Below, piece by piece: positions 15,225 to 24,900 of a stretch of DNA of 37,157 bases. The position numbers were made by a program, and so were the translations under genes. The stretch comes from a virus. The notes below the pieces were generated by a model, which saw nothing but the letters and a program-made list of their open reading frames with translations, searched no databases and was not told where the DNA came from. Within the stretch, counting starts at the first letter, position 1, and the number at the start of each line of letters is the position of its first letter. The DNA lies in the IMG/VR virus record IMGVR_UViG_3300021519_000024, positions 1-37,157 of that record. One strand, 5' to 3'.

Positions 15225-17264
15225 TCATCTTCCAAGATTTCTCTTTCCTAGAAAACGTCCGCCCCTAGCAAGGTCCTTTTGATTAGATCTTCTCGATTCT
15301 TCATAGAAGGAAGAGAACGGACTATCTTGTTTTTTACCTAATCCATATCCACCAGGACTACCGTATGCAGGATGAGAGTCTGAAAATGCACCTAGCGTTA
15401 AGTGGTCTCCAATGAGAAAATCTACGCACTCCATAATACAGTCGCTTATATCCTTCGTTCTAACTGCTCCTATTACTTGATGATCGACTTTTCCATTTTT
15501 CTCTTGCAAAAACTTCAACTCATTTCTGACAAGTTCTAGAGATCTTTTATTAGATTGATCCTTTGGGTAAGTGGGGTGTGGAATATGGACTCTTCCTAGG
15601 TTTAAAGCAGCCTTAAAGTTCATCGCTCTTCTTTTGTTGTTAGCGGCGTTCGCGGTTTTCATATAGACCTGAGTTTCAGTGATTCCAAGTTGTGCAATGT
15701 CATTAGTTATCTTTTGAATTGCAAAATTTGAATCAAACTGATCGAATGTCCACTCCACTGGTCTAAAGGCATTGATAAGCTTAGTTATTTCAGGAGTTAC
15801 CTCCATCCAGTCAATAGTATTCTCCGCAAAATCTTCGGGATAAAAAGCGTGAACTAGGTCGAATACCACATGGGGGACACTCATGATGACTGAGCTTCCA
15901 TTTGCATCGAGAATTTCTTCATCGACATTCTCAATGTGGGCAATCGCTATGCCGAAGTTTGCGACAACAGAAGAAGGGTCTCCGTGGGCCTTATACATGG
16001 AGAACATCTTGGCTCCCCATTCTGTCTCTATGTGTCTTCCGAGCCTGGATTTCGTGAATACGGGATCAAAAGCTCTATCGACCATATCTGGATTCAAGAA
16101 GGCGTCAATAACCTTCGCAAATCTTGCCCTATACTCTACTGCAAAAGATTCAGGATTAGCCATCTCCTCGAAGCGCGCTCGCTGCGCCTTAATTTGCTCA
16201 TCTTTATTAATAAAAAGATCATCTGGAATATCTGGAGAAACCATGATCGACCCCTTCCACTTATAGAGTGGATCGGAATCCCAGTCCTTATATAATTCCC
16301 AAGATGGATATTGTAACATGAGCATATCTGGATAAACTGGAGTTCCTATATCTGGAGGATCTAGCTTAATTGCCCGATTGTATAACTCAAAGAACATTCC
16401 GATCTCTGTATAGGGAGAAGAGTTTGCAAAGATCAAAGCATCCTTACCAAACTGATCCAGAGATGGAGTCGCGGCCTTATAGACCTCCTCAGCAGACATA
16501 TTTGACTCTCCAGAGAGAAAATGGGCAAACTCATCAAAGACATAGGCGATTGAAGCTTGTCCACGAAGAGTTCTAGAGTTAGTTCCCTGTGCTTGTAGTC
16601 TTAATTTAGCCAAATCTTTGTCGATCTTTCCCTGTTGAGATTCGATCTTCATAACCCTTTGTTTATCATATGGGGTAAAAACAGAAGTTGTTTCAGCTAG
16701 AAGCTTTGATATCAGCCCCCGATCAACCATTGATTTACACGATAAGAGCCAGTTGGTTGCATCTGAAAATTGCATAGCCTTAGCCTGCTCTTTAGAGTTA
16801 GCTACAATCTGTAGATATATGTCCTTATCGATATCAATTCCATAATGATCCCCAACATTGTCTAGCAGGGTCAGGTCATACATCTTTTTTGCCACGGCGA
16901 GGCCAGTTATATGCCCCTTACTTGATCGCCGTCCCCCAACTAGTACGATCTGACGAAAATGGGGGAAATCATTCTCTCTAAGGTAGTCATATCTATCCCA
17001 TATCTGAGGGGATATCCGAACCTCCCCTCCACTCTTCTCAGAATTTGTCCATTCATTAATGACTTTTTTATCATAGTCATCTAGATCCTCAAGAAATATT
17101 AGCTTGAGAAGAGTTCTCTGCCTTGGATATAAAGGTTTTCCGCAAAACCTATCTGAGCCAGCAAATTCAACAATTCCGACATCCTCCTTAACGAGAGAGG
17201 ATTCAAACATTGATAAAAAGTCCGGAACTCTAAGCTTATCGGCTGCACTCTGCCGGGATGCCAT
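15225..17264 (-). CDS. terminase large subunit (TerL)
   Basis: This is the ATP-driven DNA packaging motor and nuclease, 679 aa. The Walker A is VGGRRSSKG near residues 108-116 (the arginine-rich form common in TerL) and the Walker B is AYVFDEFAHF near 243. The coupling motif FANSSPY follows. The RNase H-type nuclease domain spans about 380-640, with DAFLNPDMVD, VVFDLVHAFY and KDISDCIMECVDF supplying acidic residues. The C-terminal tail is basic. It abuts the stop of a 100-aa gene and lies two genes downstream of the small-subunit candidate. Confidence 0.92.
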   Translation of the reverse strand: MASRQSAADKLRVPDFLSMFESSLVKEDVGIVEFAGSDRFCGKPLYPRQRTLLKLIFLEDLDDYDKKVINEWTNSEKSGGEVRISPQIWDRYDYLRENDFPHFRQIVLVGGRRSSKGHITGLAVAKKMYDLTLLDNVGDHYGIDIDKDIYLQIVANSKEQAKAMQFSDATNWLLSCKSMVDRGLISKLLAETTSVFTPYDKQRVMKIESQQGKIDKDLAKLRLQAQGTNSRTLRGQASIAYVFDEFAHFLSGESNMSAEEVYKAATPSLDQFGKDALIFANSSPYTEIGMFFELYNRAIKLDPPDIGTPVYPDMLMLQYPSWELYKDWDSDPLYKWKGSIMVSPDIPDDLFINKDEQIKAQRARFEEMANPESFAVEYRARFAKVIDAFLNPDMVDRAFDPVFTKSRLGRHIETEWGAKMFSMYKAHGDPSSVVANFGIAIAHIENVDEEILDANGSSVIMSVPHVVFDLVHAFYPEDFAENTIDWMEVTPEITKLINAFRPVEWTFDQFDSNFAIQKITNDIAQLGITETQVYMKTANAANNKRRAMNFKAALNLGRVHIPHPTYPKDQSNKRSLELVRNELKFLQEKNGKVDHQVIGAVRTKDISDCIMECVDFLIGDHLTLGAFSDSHPAYGSPGGYGLGKKQDSPFSSFYEESRRSNQKDLARGGRFLGKRNLGR

Positions 17265-17567
17265 CTAGATACGGCCTTCTTCTTTCATTTGCTTACGAAC
17301 TTCGTGTCGGACTCTATCGTGATCTGTCTCGATAGGATTGATTCTTCCAACAATGGCCAGGTCTGGATATCCCACTCCGACTAATGCTGGAGTTATATCC
17401 ATATTAACGATAAAACCTAGCTCTGCATAGCGACTGGTAGCTTCATACGCATACTCCTGAAGATTATCTACATTTGCTGTTTTATGCGCCCACTTATCGT
17501 TAAGTTTTTGGGCCAATTTATAAATCTGCATACCCTCGTCACTAGATACTTCAATTGGATCTTTCAT
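17265..17567 (-). CDS. hypothetical protein between the terminase genes
   Basis: The 100-residue protein is mostly helical: MKDPIEVSSDEGMQIYKLAQ, then a YAELGFIVNMDITPALVGVG strand region and a basic C-terminal helix (DHDRVRHEVRKQMKEEGRI). ATG at 17567 is chosen over TTG at 17582 because AAAGGAAGAG precedes it. It overlaps the upstream gene by 17 nt and abuts TerL, so it is probably a packaging accessory. Confidence 0.55.
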   Translation of the reverse strand: MKDPIEVSSDEGMQIYKLAQKLNDKWAHKTANVDNLQEYAYEATSRYAELGFIVNMDITPALVGVGYPDLAIVGRINPIETDHDRVRHEVRKQMKEEGRI

Positions 17568-18219
17568 TCTCTTCCTTTGCAAGTTGTATTACGTCTGATT
17601 CTACATACGGAAGATCAATAATATCTCCCTCAAATATTTGTCTAGCTCTGGCCGTTATTCTTCCGAACATATCTGATGGAACGATATCTTTGATAGCCCT
17701 AGTTATTGAGTAGACCTGCTTCTCCATTACTCTGATTTGCTCAGAGAATTCTGAGGACTCCATATCCTTCTTTATCTTTATTGCTTCTAGAGCATCCTTC
17801 ATATTAACTGTGAAATTTGGATCCACAGATTGCTCAGTAGCCTGTCTAACAAGGATATCTAGCAGACCCTTATCATCGATAAACGCCCCATCTATATTCT
17901 CCATAAGAATGCCTTGTTGCTTAGCTCGATTCTCTAGGATATTACGAATAGCCTTCTCTCTAATCCGTAGGTGGGACTTAGCATGACGATCTATATTCTT
18001 TCTTAGTGTATCTATCGTGCTTGATAAATTAGGATCTATTCCAATAATCTCTTCGGCAATAGCTGTTCCTCCGAAGCCTGCGGCGGCGAGTCGATCTATT
18101 CGGTCTCGAATAGGACTAGTGCAGATCTTGCACCGGGGTTCCTTGATAGGAAGAAGGTCACTATTCACCCCAGTTGCTCCAGCCGGAATTGTTTTTTTAG
18201 GTCTGCCTCTAGTTGCCAT
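17551..18219 (-). CDS. candidate terminase small subunit
   Basis: The 222-residue protein has a basic N-terminus (MATRGRPKKTIP). It carries a CKIC knuckle at about 30-33 and a helix-turn-helix-like segment, IDRLAAAGFGGTAIAEEIIG. A His-rich basic helix (NIDRHAKSHLRIREKAIRNI) and a long helical oligomerisation region follow. DNA-binding plus oligomeric helices and a place immediately before TerL are what small terminase subunits show. The assignment rests on architecture and synteny. Confidence 0.6.
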   Translation of the reverse strand: MATRGRPKKTIPAGATGVNSDLLPIKEPRCKICTSPIRDRIDRLAAAGFGGTAIAEEIIGIDPNLSSTIDTLRKNIDRHAKSHLRIREKAIRNILENRAKQQGILMENIDGAFIDDKGLLDILVRQATEQSVDPNFTVNMKDALEAIKIKKDMESSEFSEQIRVMEKQVYSITRAIKDIVPSDMFGRITARARQIFEGDIIDLPYVESDVIQLAKEENERSN

Positions 18220-18224
18220 AGTTC

Positions 18225-18587
18225 CTAGTTCCTAAAGTAGGAGGCTCCTTTTGTCTTCCTTGCATTCTCATCATTTACTTTGCGACCTAGCGGATGTGCT
18301 CTATTATATATCCTCTGCCCATCTCCCTTAAATACACCAGGCCTATCCTTGTCTTGCATAACATTAGTCAATGTGCCATCGATATCGAAGGCATCAACAA
18401 GAACCTCTCTCTTTGATTTATTATATAGCTGTTCATTAAAGAGAATGCTATGACTTTCTCCAGAGTCCCGACGATCCCTCTTAAGGAAAGCTGTTCCAAA
18501 ATCTTCAAGCTGAGAGGAGGTATATTCCTCTCCTTCCTTAAATTCATCGAGATCAGAAATTTTTACGGGTTTTCTTCTATAATACAT
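18225..18587 (-). CDS. hypothetical protein with an isolated FDIDGTLT motif
   Basis: The 120-residue charged protein contains DAFDIDGTLTNV near residue 66, which matches HAD motif I exactly. Only about 45 residues follow and no motif II-IV is seen, so it is not a complete phosphatase. It begins MYYRRKPVKISDLDEFKEGE and ends KTKGASYFRN. GAAAGAACTCT precedes the ATG. A structural or regulatory role cannot be chosen. Confidence 0.5.
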   Translation of the reverse strand: MYYRRKPVKISDLDEFKEGEEYTSSQLEDFGTAFLKRDRRDSGESHSILFNEQLYNKSKREVLVDAFDIDGTLTNVMQDKDRPGVFKGDGQRIYNRAHPLGRKVNDENARKTKGASYFRN

Positions 18588-18621
18588 AGAGTTCTTTCAT
18601 ATTTTTTAATATCATAGTAAT

Positions 18622-18996
18622 TTAAGTGTCCTTCTGGTCACTTTTAGAGGATTCTCCAACTTCACCCTTAGAAAAATACCTCTTTGAGAGTATTATGCAA
18701 GCAGCCTCGACATACTGTCCGACCGTTACGGTGGTAACTCCCATTATCTTAGCAACATCCTCCTGTTTTTTATCTAAAATAACATTGTAGAAGAATGCTT
18801 CCTTCTTTCTCTTTGAGAGTTGACTCAAGTCAGCTTTCAAATCTAGAAACGAGATAGTGTAGTTCTTGTACTCTAGAGTGTCATTCCCTGTTCTTTGGAA
18901 ATAATCTTGAAAGTCTATATAGTGGCGATAGACTTCTCTCAGGATCCTGTGTGGAATAAGCCGAGAGTCAGTCCTCTTTCGTTTTTTTATCTCCAT
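18622..18996 (-). CDS. sigma factor region-4-like DNA-binding protein
   Basis: The 124-residue protein has a basic N-terminus (MEIKKRKRTDSR). The C-terminal half has the region-4 pattern: LSQLSKRKKEAFFYNVILDK, KQEDVAKIMGVTTVTVGQYV, then EAACIILSKRYF. That is a helix-turn-helix with the EVAxxxGxxxxTV core of sigma70 family proteins. No region 2 (-10 recognition) is recognisable. It may be a truncated sigma factor, an activator of phage promoters or an anti-sigma partner. The start at 18996 overlaps ruvC by 29 nt; an in-frame TTG exists at 19020. Confidence 0.6.
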   Translation of the reverse strand: MEIKKRKRTDSRLIPHRILREVYRHYIDFQDYFQRTGNDTLEYKNYTISFLDLKADLSQLSKRKKEAFFYNVILDKKQEDVAKIMGVTTVTVGQYVEAACIILSKRYFSKGEVGESSKSDQKDT

Positions 18997-19528
18997 GTAT
19001 GAGAAGACCTGCCCAACCAACGGCTACGGCATCATATAGATCCTGAGGGAATCCTTCGGCCTTCACTCCTTCCATTTTTTGTTGTTTCTTTATGTCCTCA
19101 TTTCTACCTACTAAACTAGGGAACTCCTTGACCACAGTGTGTTTTATCTTAGCCTTTGTTGCACGTCCGTCTCCTGTTATCGTCTTCTTAACGGTATTCG
19201 CAGCGATATCGATCCAATCGATCCCCCACTGCCATGCGATAACTTTACATACGGTTATCGCCGCAACATTAAGCTCTGTGTTTGACCCAAGTCTCCCAAC
19301 CGGAATAATCTCCGCAACAATAACGTCGGGCTGAGTCTGATGCAATATCCATGGAAAAGCCTCACATAGATTTGCAATTCCTTCATTTAAGTAAACATTA
19401 AAACTAAGATTATTATCATTATTATGATAAATCACTTCACACTCGCCCAAAGCTATTCCCCCTGGGGTCATGTGAAGTGACGCTAGACCCATTCGTTTAT
19501 TACCAGGGTCGATACCAAGTAGTTTCAT
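18968..19528 (-). CDS. ruvC: RuvC-like Holliday junction resolvase
   Basis: The 186-residue RNase H-fold nuclease resolves branched DNA before packaging. LLGIDPGNKRMG holds catalytic Asp7, VIVAEIIPVG holds Glu near 73, and DLYDAVAVGWAG near 164-168 supplies the final acidic pair. The GIDPG opening is diagnostic for RuvC. There is no SD. The ATG lies 8 nt after a TATAAT that sits inside a perfect inverted repeat, so expression may be leaderless and operator-controlled. Confidence 0.85.
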   Translation of the reverse strand: MKLLGIDPGNKRMGLASLHMTPGGIALGECEVIYHNNDNNLSFNVYLNEGIANLCEAFPWILHQTQPDVIVAEIIPVGRLGSNTELNVAAITVCKVIAWQWGIDWIDIAANTVKKTITGDGRATKAKIKHTVVKEFPSLVGRNEDIKKQQKMEGVKAEGFPQDLYDAVAVGWAGLLIHGDKKTKED

Positions 19529-19548
19529 ATGCTACTATTATAGCATAT
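19527..19548. repeat. perfect inverted repeat over ruvC promoter and start
   Basis: ATATGCTA, six central bases and TAGCATAT form 8-bp arms. The dyad covers the -10 box of the ruvC promoter and the first base pairs of the start codon, the classic place for a repressor operator. Alternatively it forms a small hairpin at the mRNA 5' end. Confidence 0.6.
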
Positions 19549-19564
19549 AATTCTACATAAGCAA
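19537..19564 (-). promoter_or_regulatory. sigma70-type promoter for ruvC, leaderless
   Basis: TTGCTT (19559-19564), 16 bp and TATAAT (19537-19542) are followed by 8 nt and ATG at 19528. The same TTGCTT hexamer is used before the portal gene. Confidence 0.6.
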
Positions 19565-19566
19565 AA

Positions 19567-20280
19567 TTAATCGTTATTATCTAAGTTCGCTTGATATTCC
19601 TTGATCTGACTATACGCTTCTATCCATCTTTCATAGATACTTTCGACTAATTCTGGATTAGGAGGAACGATAATCTCCTTAAAATCATGAGGAGAGTCCT
19701 TTCGAATAGCAAGAATCATCAGCTTATCATATTCAAACCAGTCTCCATAGAGGTTTATCTGAGCGATATATTTCTCCATCATGCCTGGAAACGGATTTTG
19801 AAAGGATCGACTATTCATGGTCTTTACATCGACCAACCATTTTCCAGATCCCGGTATCTCAACTCCAACAAGGTCTCCGAGACCAGAGGTATAAGCGATA
19901 CCACTGGGTCGTTCAATCTTCTTAATCATGTATCTCTCTAGACCAGATTCTTCGATGAACTTCATCTCAAGAAGAACATTCTCTATATATTCATGCCACA
20001 TTGTCCCACAATCAAATGTCCTTCGAAGTGCCGCCGATACTGGCTCTTCAGGAGTTCCCACTGTATATTTCTGAACGAGTTCCTCTACTGTGAGTAGAGT
20101 ATCTGAAGATGGGCTGAAGCGCACGTCTGCTTCACCATAGTCCCGCTTCTCTTTTCGATTATGGATAGTAAGACTCCATTTCGCAGGTAGATTACTTTGA
20201 TCTGCCAAAAATCTATCAATATGAGGAGTTAACATAGCATTTCTACCGGAAAGTGTTTTCACAAGCTTATCAGCTTCCAT
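19567..20280 (-). CDS. Cas4/RecB-like PD-(D/E)XK exonuclease
   Basis: The 237-residue nuclease shows the RecB motif series. His96 lies in GTMWHEYIENV, Asp136 in TSGLGDLVGVE, Asp151 and Lys153 in KWLVDVKT, and Gln174 in YIAQINLYGDW. The iron-sulfur cysteines of Cas4 are absent (one Cys only), so it belongs to the cluster-less phage RecB-like exonucleases. With the RecA-like protein and RuvC it forms a recombination set. GAGGTAGAAAATAAT precedes the ATG, one base after the upstream stop. Confidence 0.8.
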   Translation of the reverse strand: MEADKLVKTLSGRNAMLTPHIDRFLADQSNLPAKWSLTIHNRKEKRDYGEADVRFSPSSDTLLTVEELVQKYTVGTPEEPVSAALRRTFDCGTMWHEYIENVLLEMKFIEESGLERYMIKKIERPSGIAYTSGLGDLVGVEIPGSGKWLVDVKTMNSRSFQNPFPGMMEKYIAQINLYGDWFEYDKLMILAIRKDSPHDFKEIIVPPNPELVESIYERWIEAYSQIKEYQANLDNND

Positions 20281-20281
20281 A

Positions 20282-20521
20282 TTATTTTCTACCTCTCTTC
20301 ATTATGTTCTCTAATAACTCATCTGCATCAATTGCCCTTGATGACTCCTCCTTGGAAATCACTGATGATGATGGAGAAAATACAAACTGCTGTTTGTCAA
20401 TATCCCAATGTAGTTCGAGCACTCCCTTGTTAACAAAATAGCTCATTATAAACATAGATATGTTTTTAAAATCTCCTGAACTTTCCAGGATTGAATCAAA
20501 TATGCTTTTAATATCTTCCAT
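20282..20521 (-). CDS. small hypothetical protein between two nuclease genes
   Basis: In this 79-residue protein an amphipathic N-terminal region (MEDIKSIFDSILESSGDFKN) and a hydrophobic middle (MFIMSYFVNKGVLELHW) are followed by a Ser-rich linker and a helical tail ending IMKRGRK. It overlaps the upstream gene by 14 nt and is coupled to the RecB-like gene. No family is recognised; a role as nuclease partner is only positional. Confidence 0.5.
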   Translation of the reverse strand: MEDIKSIFDSILESSGDFKNISMFIMSYFVNKGVLELHWDIDKQQFVFSPSSSVISKEESSRAIDADELLENIMKRGRK

Positions 20522-20858
20522 ATAGTTTCTCCATTAGTTCGATAAAATCATTTTTATCCATCGCAATTAAATCTACTGACTTTCTGGGATTTTTTACATC
20601 CCTGAATCTGAAGGCAATTAGAGGTTTCTTGTTATTATATGCCTTCGCTCTAACTTCCTCCCAGAACGAAACTTTGACCGAGTAACTCTTCTTCTCTGTT
20701 GATTCTGCCTCTATAACAAAATGTTCTGTAGTTATGTCGATATTGTCATGAAAAGAAGCTCCACTAGACTTTGAACGCTTCGCATTATCAAAAGCTAAGT
20801 GCCCAACAAGATCCTCCTCGTACTCTCTTCCCATTGCTGTCGTACTCTTAGCCTCCAT
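20508..20858 (-). CDS. PD-(D/E)XK nuclease-like protein
   Basis: The 116-residue protein has GREYEEDLVGHLAFDNAKRS, a Ser-rich strand leading to DNIDITTE, then HFVIEAESTEKKSYSV and a final PLIAFRFRD strand. The E...D...ExE/K layout and size recall small resolvase or VRR-type nucleases. The usual catalytic Lys of ExK is Glu52, with Lys56 and Lys57 nearby, so activity is uncertain. The start at 20858 follows AGAAGGAGGGGGTCT, an excellent SD; the longer reading to 20933 is rejected. Confidence 0.55.
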   Translation of the reverse strand: MEAKSTTAMGREYEEDLVGHLAFDNAKRSKSSGASFHDNIDITTEHFVIEAESTEKKSYSVKVSFWEEVRAKAYNNKKPLIAFRFRDVKNPRKSVDLIAMDKNDFIELMEKLYGRY

Positions 20859-21003
20859 AGACCCCCTCCTTCTCTGTACCCATATATTTCTGAACCCTAA
20901 GTTCCAGACACTTTGAGCAGTGATAGGTAACAAATAATTGTCCTATGGCTGGACTTGCACTCCTTAGGAGGTGCCAACTGTGCTCACATTTTCTATCTGT
21001 CAC
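20848..21003 (-). CDS. 51-residue zinc-ribbon protein
   Basis: The GTG-started ORF carries KCEHSWHLL (Cys6, His8, His11) and YHCSKCLEL (Cys29, Cys32), a compact zinc ribbon, and ends EKEGVYGG. It overlaps the recA end by 11 nt and the next gene start by 11 nt, filling an otherwise empty gap. GAGGAGAA precedes the GTG within recA. Small Cys-x-His ribbons of this type are frequent in phage genomes. It is too short for usual ORF callers. Confidence 0.65.
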   Translation of the reverse strand: MTDRKCEHSWHLLRSASPAIGQLFVTYHCSKCLELRVQKYMGTEKEGVYGG

Positions 21004-21970
21004 TCTTCTCCTCTTCATACAGCCGCTTGGCCAAGTTGTTTACATCATTTCTGATTACCTCTATCTTCTCTGGATTGGCCCTGAGAAGCTCTGTAACCTT
21101 GTCTGTGCCCTGAAGAGGCTTATCTCCGAACGTAGGGTGTGTAAACCATGACCCACTCTGAGAGATTATACCTTCATTTCTCGCAGTATCAATAACGTCT
21201 TGAAGCAAGTCTATCCCGAGGACTCCATTTGTTGGATCGGGCACATTCCACACGTTCCAACTCGCAACCTTATTCGGAGCACCCTTTTTATTCTTAATAA
21301 ATTTTGCCTTGACTCGGAAACCTATTTTCTCCCCTTTGTAATTTAGGGGTTCTCCAGGCTTAAGATGAATTCTCATCGAACACATATGTTTCTTAGCTCT
21401 ACCGCCAGGAGCCTCTTCTTGCGCCCCTCCTACTCCATATGAATTAAAGGAATCTCTGGCTTGATTGATATAAATAACAATACAGTCAGACTGTCTTATT
21501 AGAGGATTGATCTTATTAACCATCCCCGTTATAATCTTGGACGTTCCTCCAACCCTAGAAGTAGTTATATCCTTCTCAGAATCATCGACCATGCAGCCCA
21601 GCGAGTCGAATAGAATGACCTTATACTCCCCACTTCGAACAGCTTCATCTAGGGTGATGACAGCTTCTCCCCCAGGGTCTGGAGTTGCGATATCTAGATC
21701 AGCCAGAGATAGTCCAGATGTCTTTTTGGCCCATTTTGACTCAAACGTTCCTTCTAGGTCGATATAGGCGCACTTATGTCCTCTTCGTTGAGCTTCTGCA
21801 AGGATATAGTAAGCTAGCAGCGATTTTCCGACAGCTTCACGTCCAAAGATTTCTACCTGTGATCCAGTCGGGATACCCCCTATGCCAGAAGCAAAATCGA
21901 GACTTGCAATTCCAGTTGGTAATATATTCATACTTGGCATCTCCGTTGCTGATCGAAAACTTTTACTCAT
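20993..21970 (-). CDS. recA: RecA-like recombinase
   Basis: The 325-residue strand-exchange ATPase has Walker A GREAVGKS at 43-50. The catalytic Glu lies in YIDLEGTFES, Walker B is VILFDSLG near 117-124, and a DNA-binding L2-type loop (NQARDSFNSYGVGGAQEEAP) is near 168. The C-terminal domain has a long helix ending YEEEKSDR. Slightly shorter than bacterial RecA, it lies between the cellular and UvsX-like forms. It overlaps the polymerase gene by 8 nt (ATGAGTAA context), so replication and recombination are coexpressed. Confidence 0.9.
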   Translation of the reverse strand: MSKSFRSATEMPSMNILPTGIASLDFASGIGGIPTGSQVEIFGREAVGKSLLAYYILAEAQRRGHKCAYIDLEGTFESKWAKKTSGLSLADLDIATPDPGGEAVITLDEAVRSGEYKVILFDSLGCMVDDSEKDITTSRVGGTSKIITGMVNKINPLIRQSDCIVIYINQARDSFNSYGVGGAQEEAPGGRAKKHMCSMRIHLKPGEPLNYKGEKIGFRVKAKFIKNKKGAPNKVASWNVWNVPDPTNGVLGIDLLQDVIDTARNEGIISQSGSWFTHPTFGDKPLQGTDKVTELLRANPEKIEVIRNDVNNLAKRLYEEEKSDR

Positions 21971-24900
21971 TCAAACTCTCCTTGTTTAGCAGTAATCTTG
22001 CTGTCTTAAACGTTGCTCCATCAAATTTCTCTGTAATTTTAACCTGAAAGATTCCAATAACCCCCTTTCTCAACATAAACTTCCATGACTCCGGTTCCCA
22101 TATGTAGATCCGAAGCTCGTACTCATCAATGTCTTTTACAGTGAAGACCGTATATTTCTTTCCAGTCTTTGCAACAGCATCTCTAACCTCTGTGACGACA
22201 CCAGCAACAGCGTATTCGCCCGGACCATCAATTTTAGAAATAGGTGAGCAAACATCTTCGATCTCCTCTTCATATTGTCCTAGTATCATAGCAGTTTTAT
22301 CAGAAAAAGCAACCCCAATATATTCCTCCTCGGCCTGAATTCTCTCATGATCTTCAACCTCAAGAATAGGACATCCTTCCATACGATCCATAGCTCCGAT
22401 CATATTCAAAATACTGAGGTGCTTCGAAGTTAACGCAACCCTCTTAACCCCATTGGGAAGAGTGGTCTTATTCTCTTGAATCTTAGAAATAAGAACATCA
22501 TAATTAGAGAATGGTCTATTCTGAATGATCCAACTTGCAGAAGTATTACTAAAGTATTTTATGTCAGAGAATCCAAATCTAATTCCGTCCTCAGTAATAC
22601 AAGTTTGATTACTTGATAAGTTAATATCTGGAGGAAATACTCCGATTCCCATTTTTCTAGCCTCAGAGAGATATCTCTTATTATCTGACTTCTCGACAGT
22701 CCTGATTCCACCTAGAATAAAAGCATCTGGATACTTCCATTTTGCATACAATGTTCGAAGTAAGATCATTCCGTATCCGATAGCATGACTTTTGTTGAAT
22801 CCATACCGAGAGAAGTTCTCGATCTTGTTCCAGATTTCCAAAACATTTCCTTCTGACATATAGTTAGAGGCTTTCTCAACAAAGAGCTTCTTTTCTTTAG
22901 TTACCTCAGTAGCCTTCTTCTTTCCCATGACTGACCTGAAGTTATCGGCCTCTTCCAGGGAGTATCCAATCTGAGTCATAAATTGAATGATCTGTTCCTG
23001 ATATAGGAATACTCCATAGGTGTCTCTTGTCACGTTCTCAACGAATGAGTTCAAGTAGGAAACAACTTCGCCGTTTCTACCTCTGATGTACTTATCGACA
23101 TCTCCAGATTCTAGAGGGCCAGGACGATTTAGAGCAAGAAGATCTCCAAGATCGCTCACAGAGCGAGCCTTCATCTTTTTGGCTATGCTCTTCGCCATTC
23201 CCCCATCCTCAATCTGAAACAATCCAACGGTAAGACCCCTATCTAGAGTTTCCCACATTTCAATAGGAAATTCAGAATCAGGAAGACTCTCATAATCAAT
23301 AGGGTCGATTCCCTTTTCAATCAGGATGTTATTAATCTCCTCAAGGGTATCTAGAGTTCTTAGACCGAGAAAGTCCATCTTCATGTATCCGAACTCCTCG
23401 GCGGTCTCCATAGGCCACTGAGAGACCAGCTTCTTATCCTTTGCGACCCACCTCATTGGAAATACTCCATCAAGTTCTTCGTCTCCAACTATTAGCCCCG
23501 AAGCGTGGATTCCATATCCCCGGACATGATCGTAAAGTCTCTCTGCCCATGAGAACATCTGTGGATATTGTTTTCTATATGGAGCTAGAGATTTCCCCTC
23601 TACATCGTAGATAGTCTCCCAGTCTGACTGAATGCCTGCGACAGTGGTCTTATCAATGATCCCAGCGATCTTTCGTACCTCTGGAATTGATACTCCCATA
23701 ACCCTACCTAGATCATTGATAGCCCCCTTACTTTTTAGTCCAATGACGGTTCCCAGATCAGATACATACTTCTTGCCGTACTTATCTGCAACATATTCCT
23801 TGACTCTATCTCGACCTTTTGTTGAAAAATCGCTATCAATATCTGGTCTGGATTTTGCTCTCCCCTTATTGTAAAATCTCTCGAAAATAAGATCATATTT
23901 GACAGCATCTATTCCAGTTATATCAACTAAGTAAGCGACAAGACTTCCTCCGATACTACCTCTCCCTGGGCCGACAACAATATTGTTGTTCTTTGCCCAG
24001 AGAACATAATCTCTGACGATAAGAAAGTAGTCGTATAGATTTGCTGATTTTATAACCTCAAGTTCTTTTTGAAGTCTCTGAAAATACACTTCGGAGTGTA
24101 GACCTCTTTCGATAATCTTCTCCTCATATCCAGCTTTAACCACATCGAAGAACATATCCCAACTATTTTGCCATTGTTTATCTGGGATGAATGTTGGTGT
24201 CCTATCTCTGTAGGCCGGGAGAGATACGTTTATACTATCGGCTATCTCTATCGTATTTTTAATAGCGTCGTCAACAATACTTGGATCAAGATAGGAAAGG
24301 TGCTTCCTTACATCAGCCTCATCCATGATGTATAGACAGGGGGAGTGATGAGGCTCTGTAAGCTCAGCTAACTTCTGGTTATATTGAATGGCGAGGATCG
24401 TCTCATGGAGGTCATACTGATCTGGAAAGGCATAGTGAGCATCGTTACCGTATACAGTAGGTATCCCCCATTTCTTAGAGATAGAAACAAGTTCTTTATT
24501 TAAATCATGCTGAAACTCTGCGTCATAGGTGCTAAGTTCTATATAGAAGCGATCACCAAAAGCTTTTAAGTAGTTTTTGATAAGATCATCATAATTCTTC
24601 TCCTGTCTTATATAGGAGGATAACATTCCCGATGCACAGGCTGAAGTACAAATTACCCCTTCTCCAAACCTATTGAGTAGATCCCAGTCAACTCTTCCGT
24701 GATAGTAGAAGCCAGAACGATGGGATTCCGTATTCATCCTCCACAAATTCTTGAGTCCTTCGTTATTCTGGGCCAACAGAATTAGATGAAAGTTATCAAT
24801 CTTATTTCCCGTAGCTTTATCATTATTCGACCCAGCATTAATAAGTCTAGACTCTGGAGCTTGATAGGTCTCCACTCCTAGAATGGGTTTGATATCTGCG

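Noticed and set aside
18225-18587. HAD phosphatase from the FDIDGTLT motif
   Set aside because: The motif is near residue 66 of 120 with no motif II, III or IV, so a full fold is impossible.
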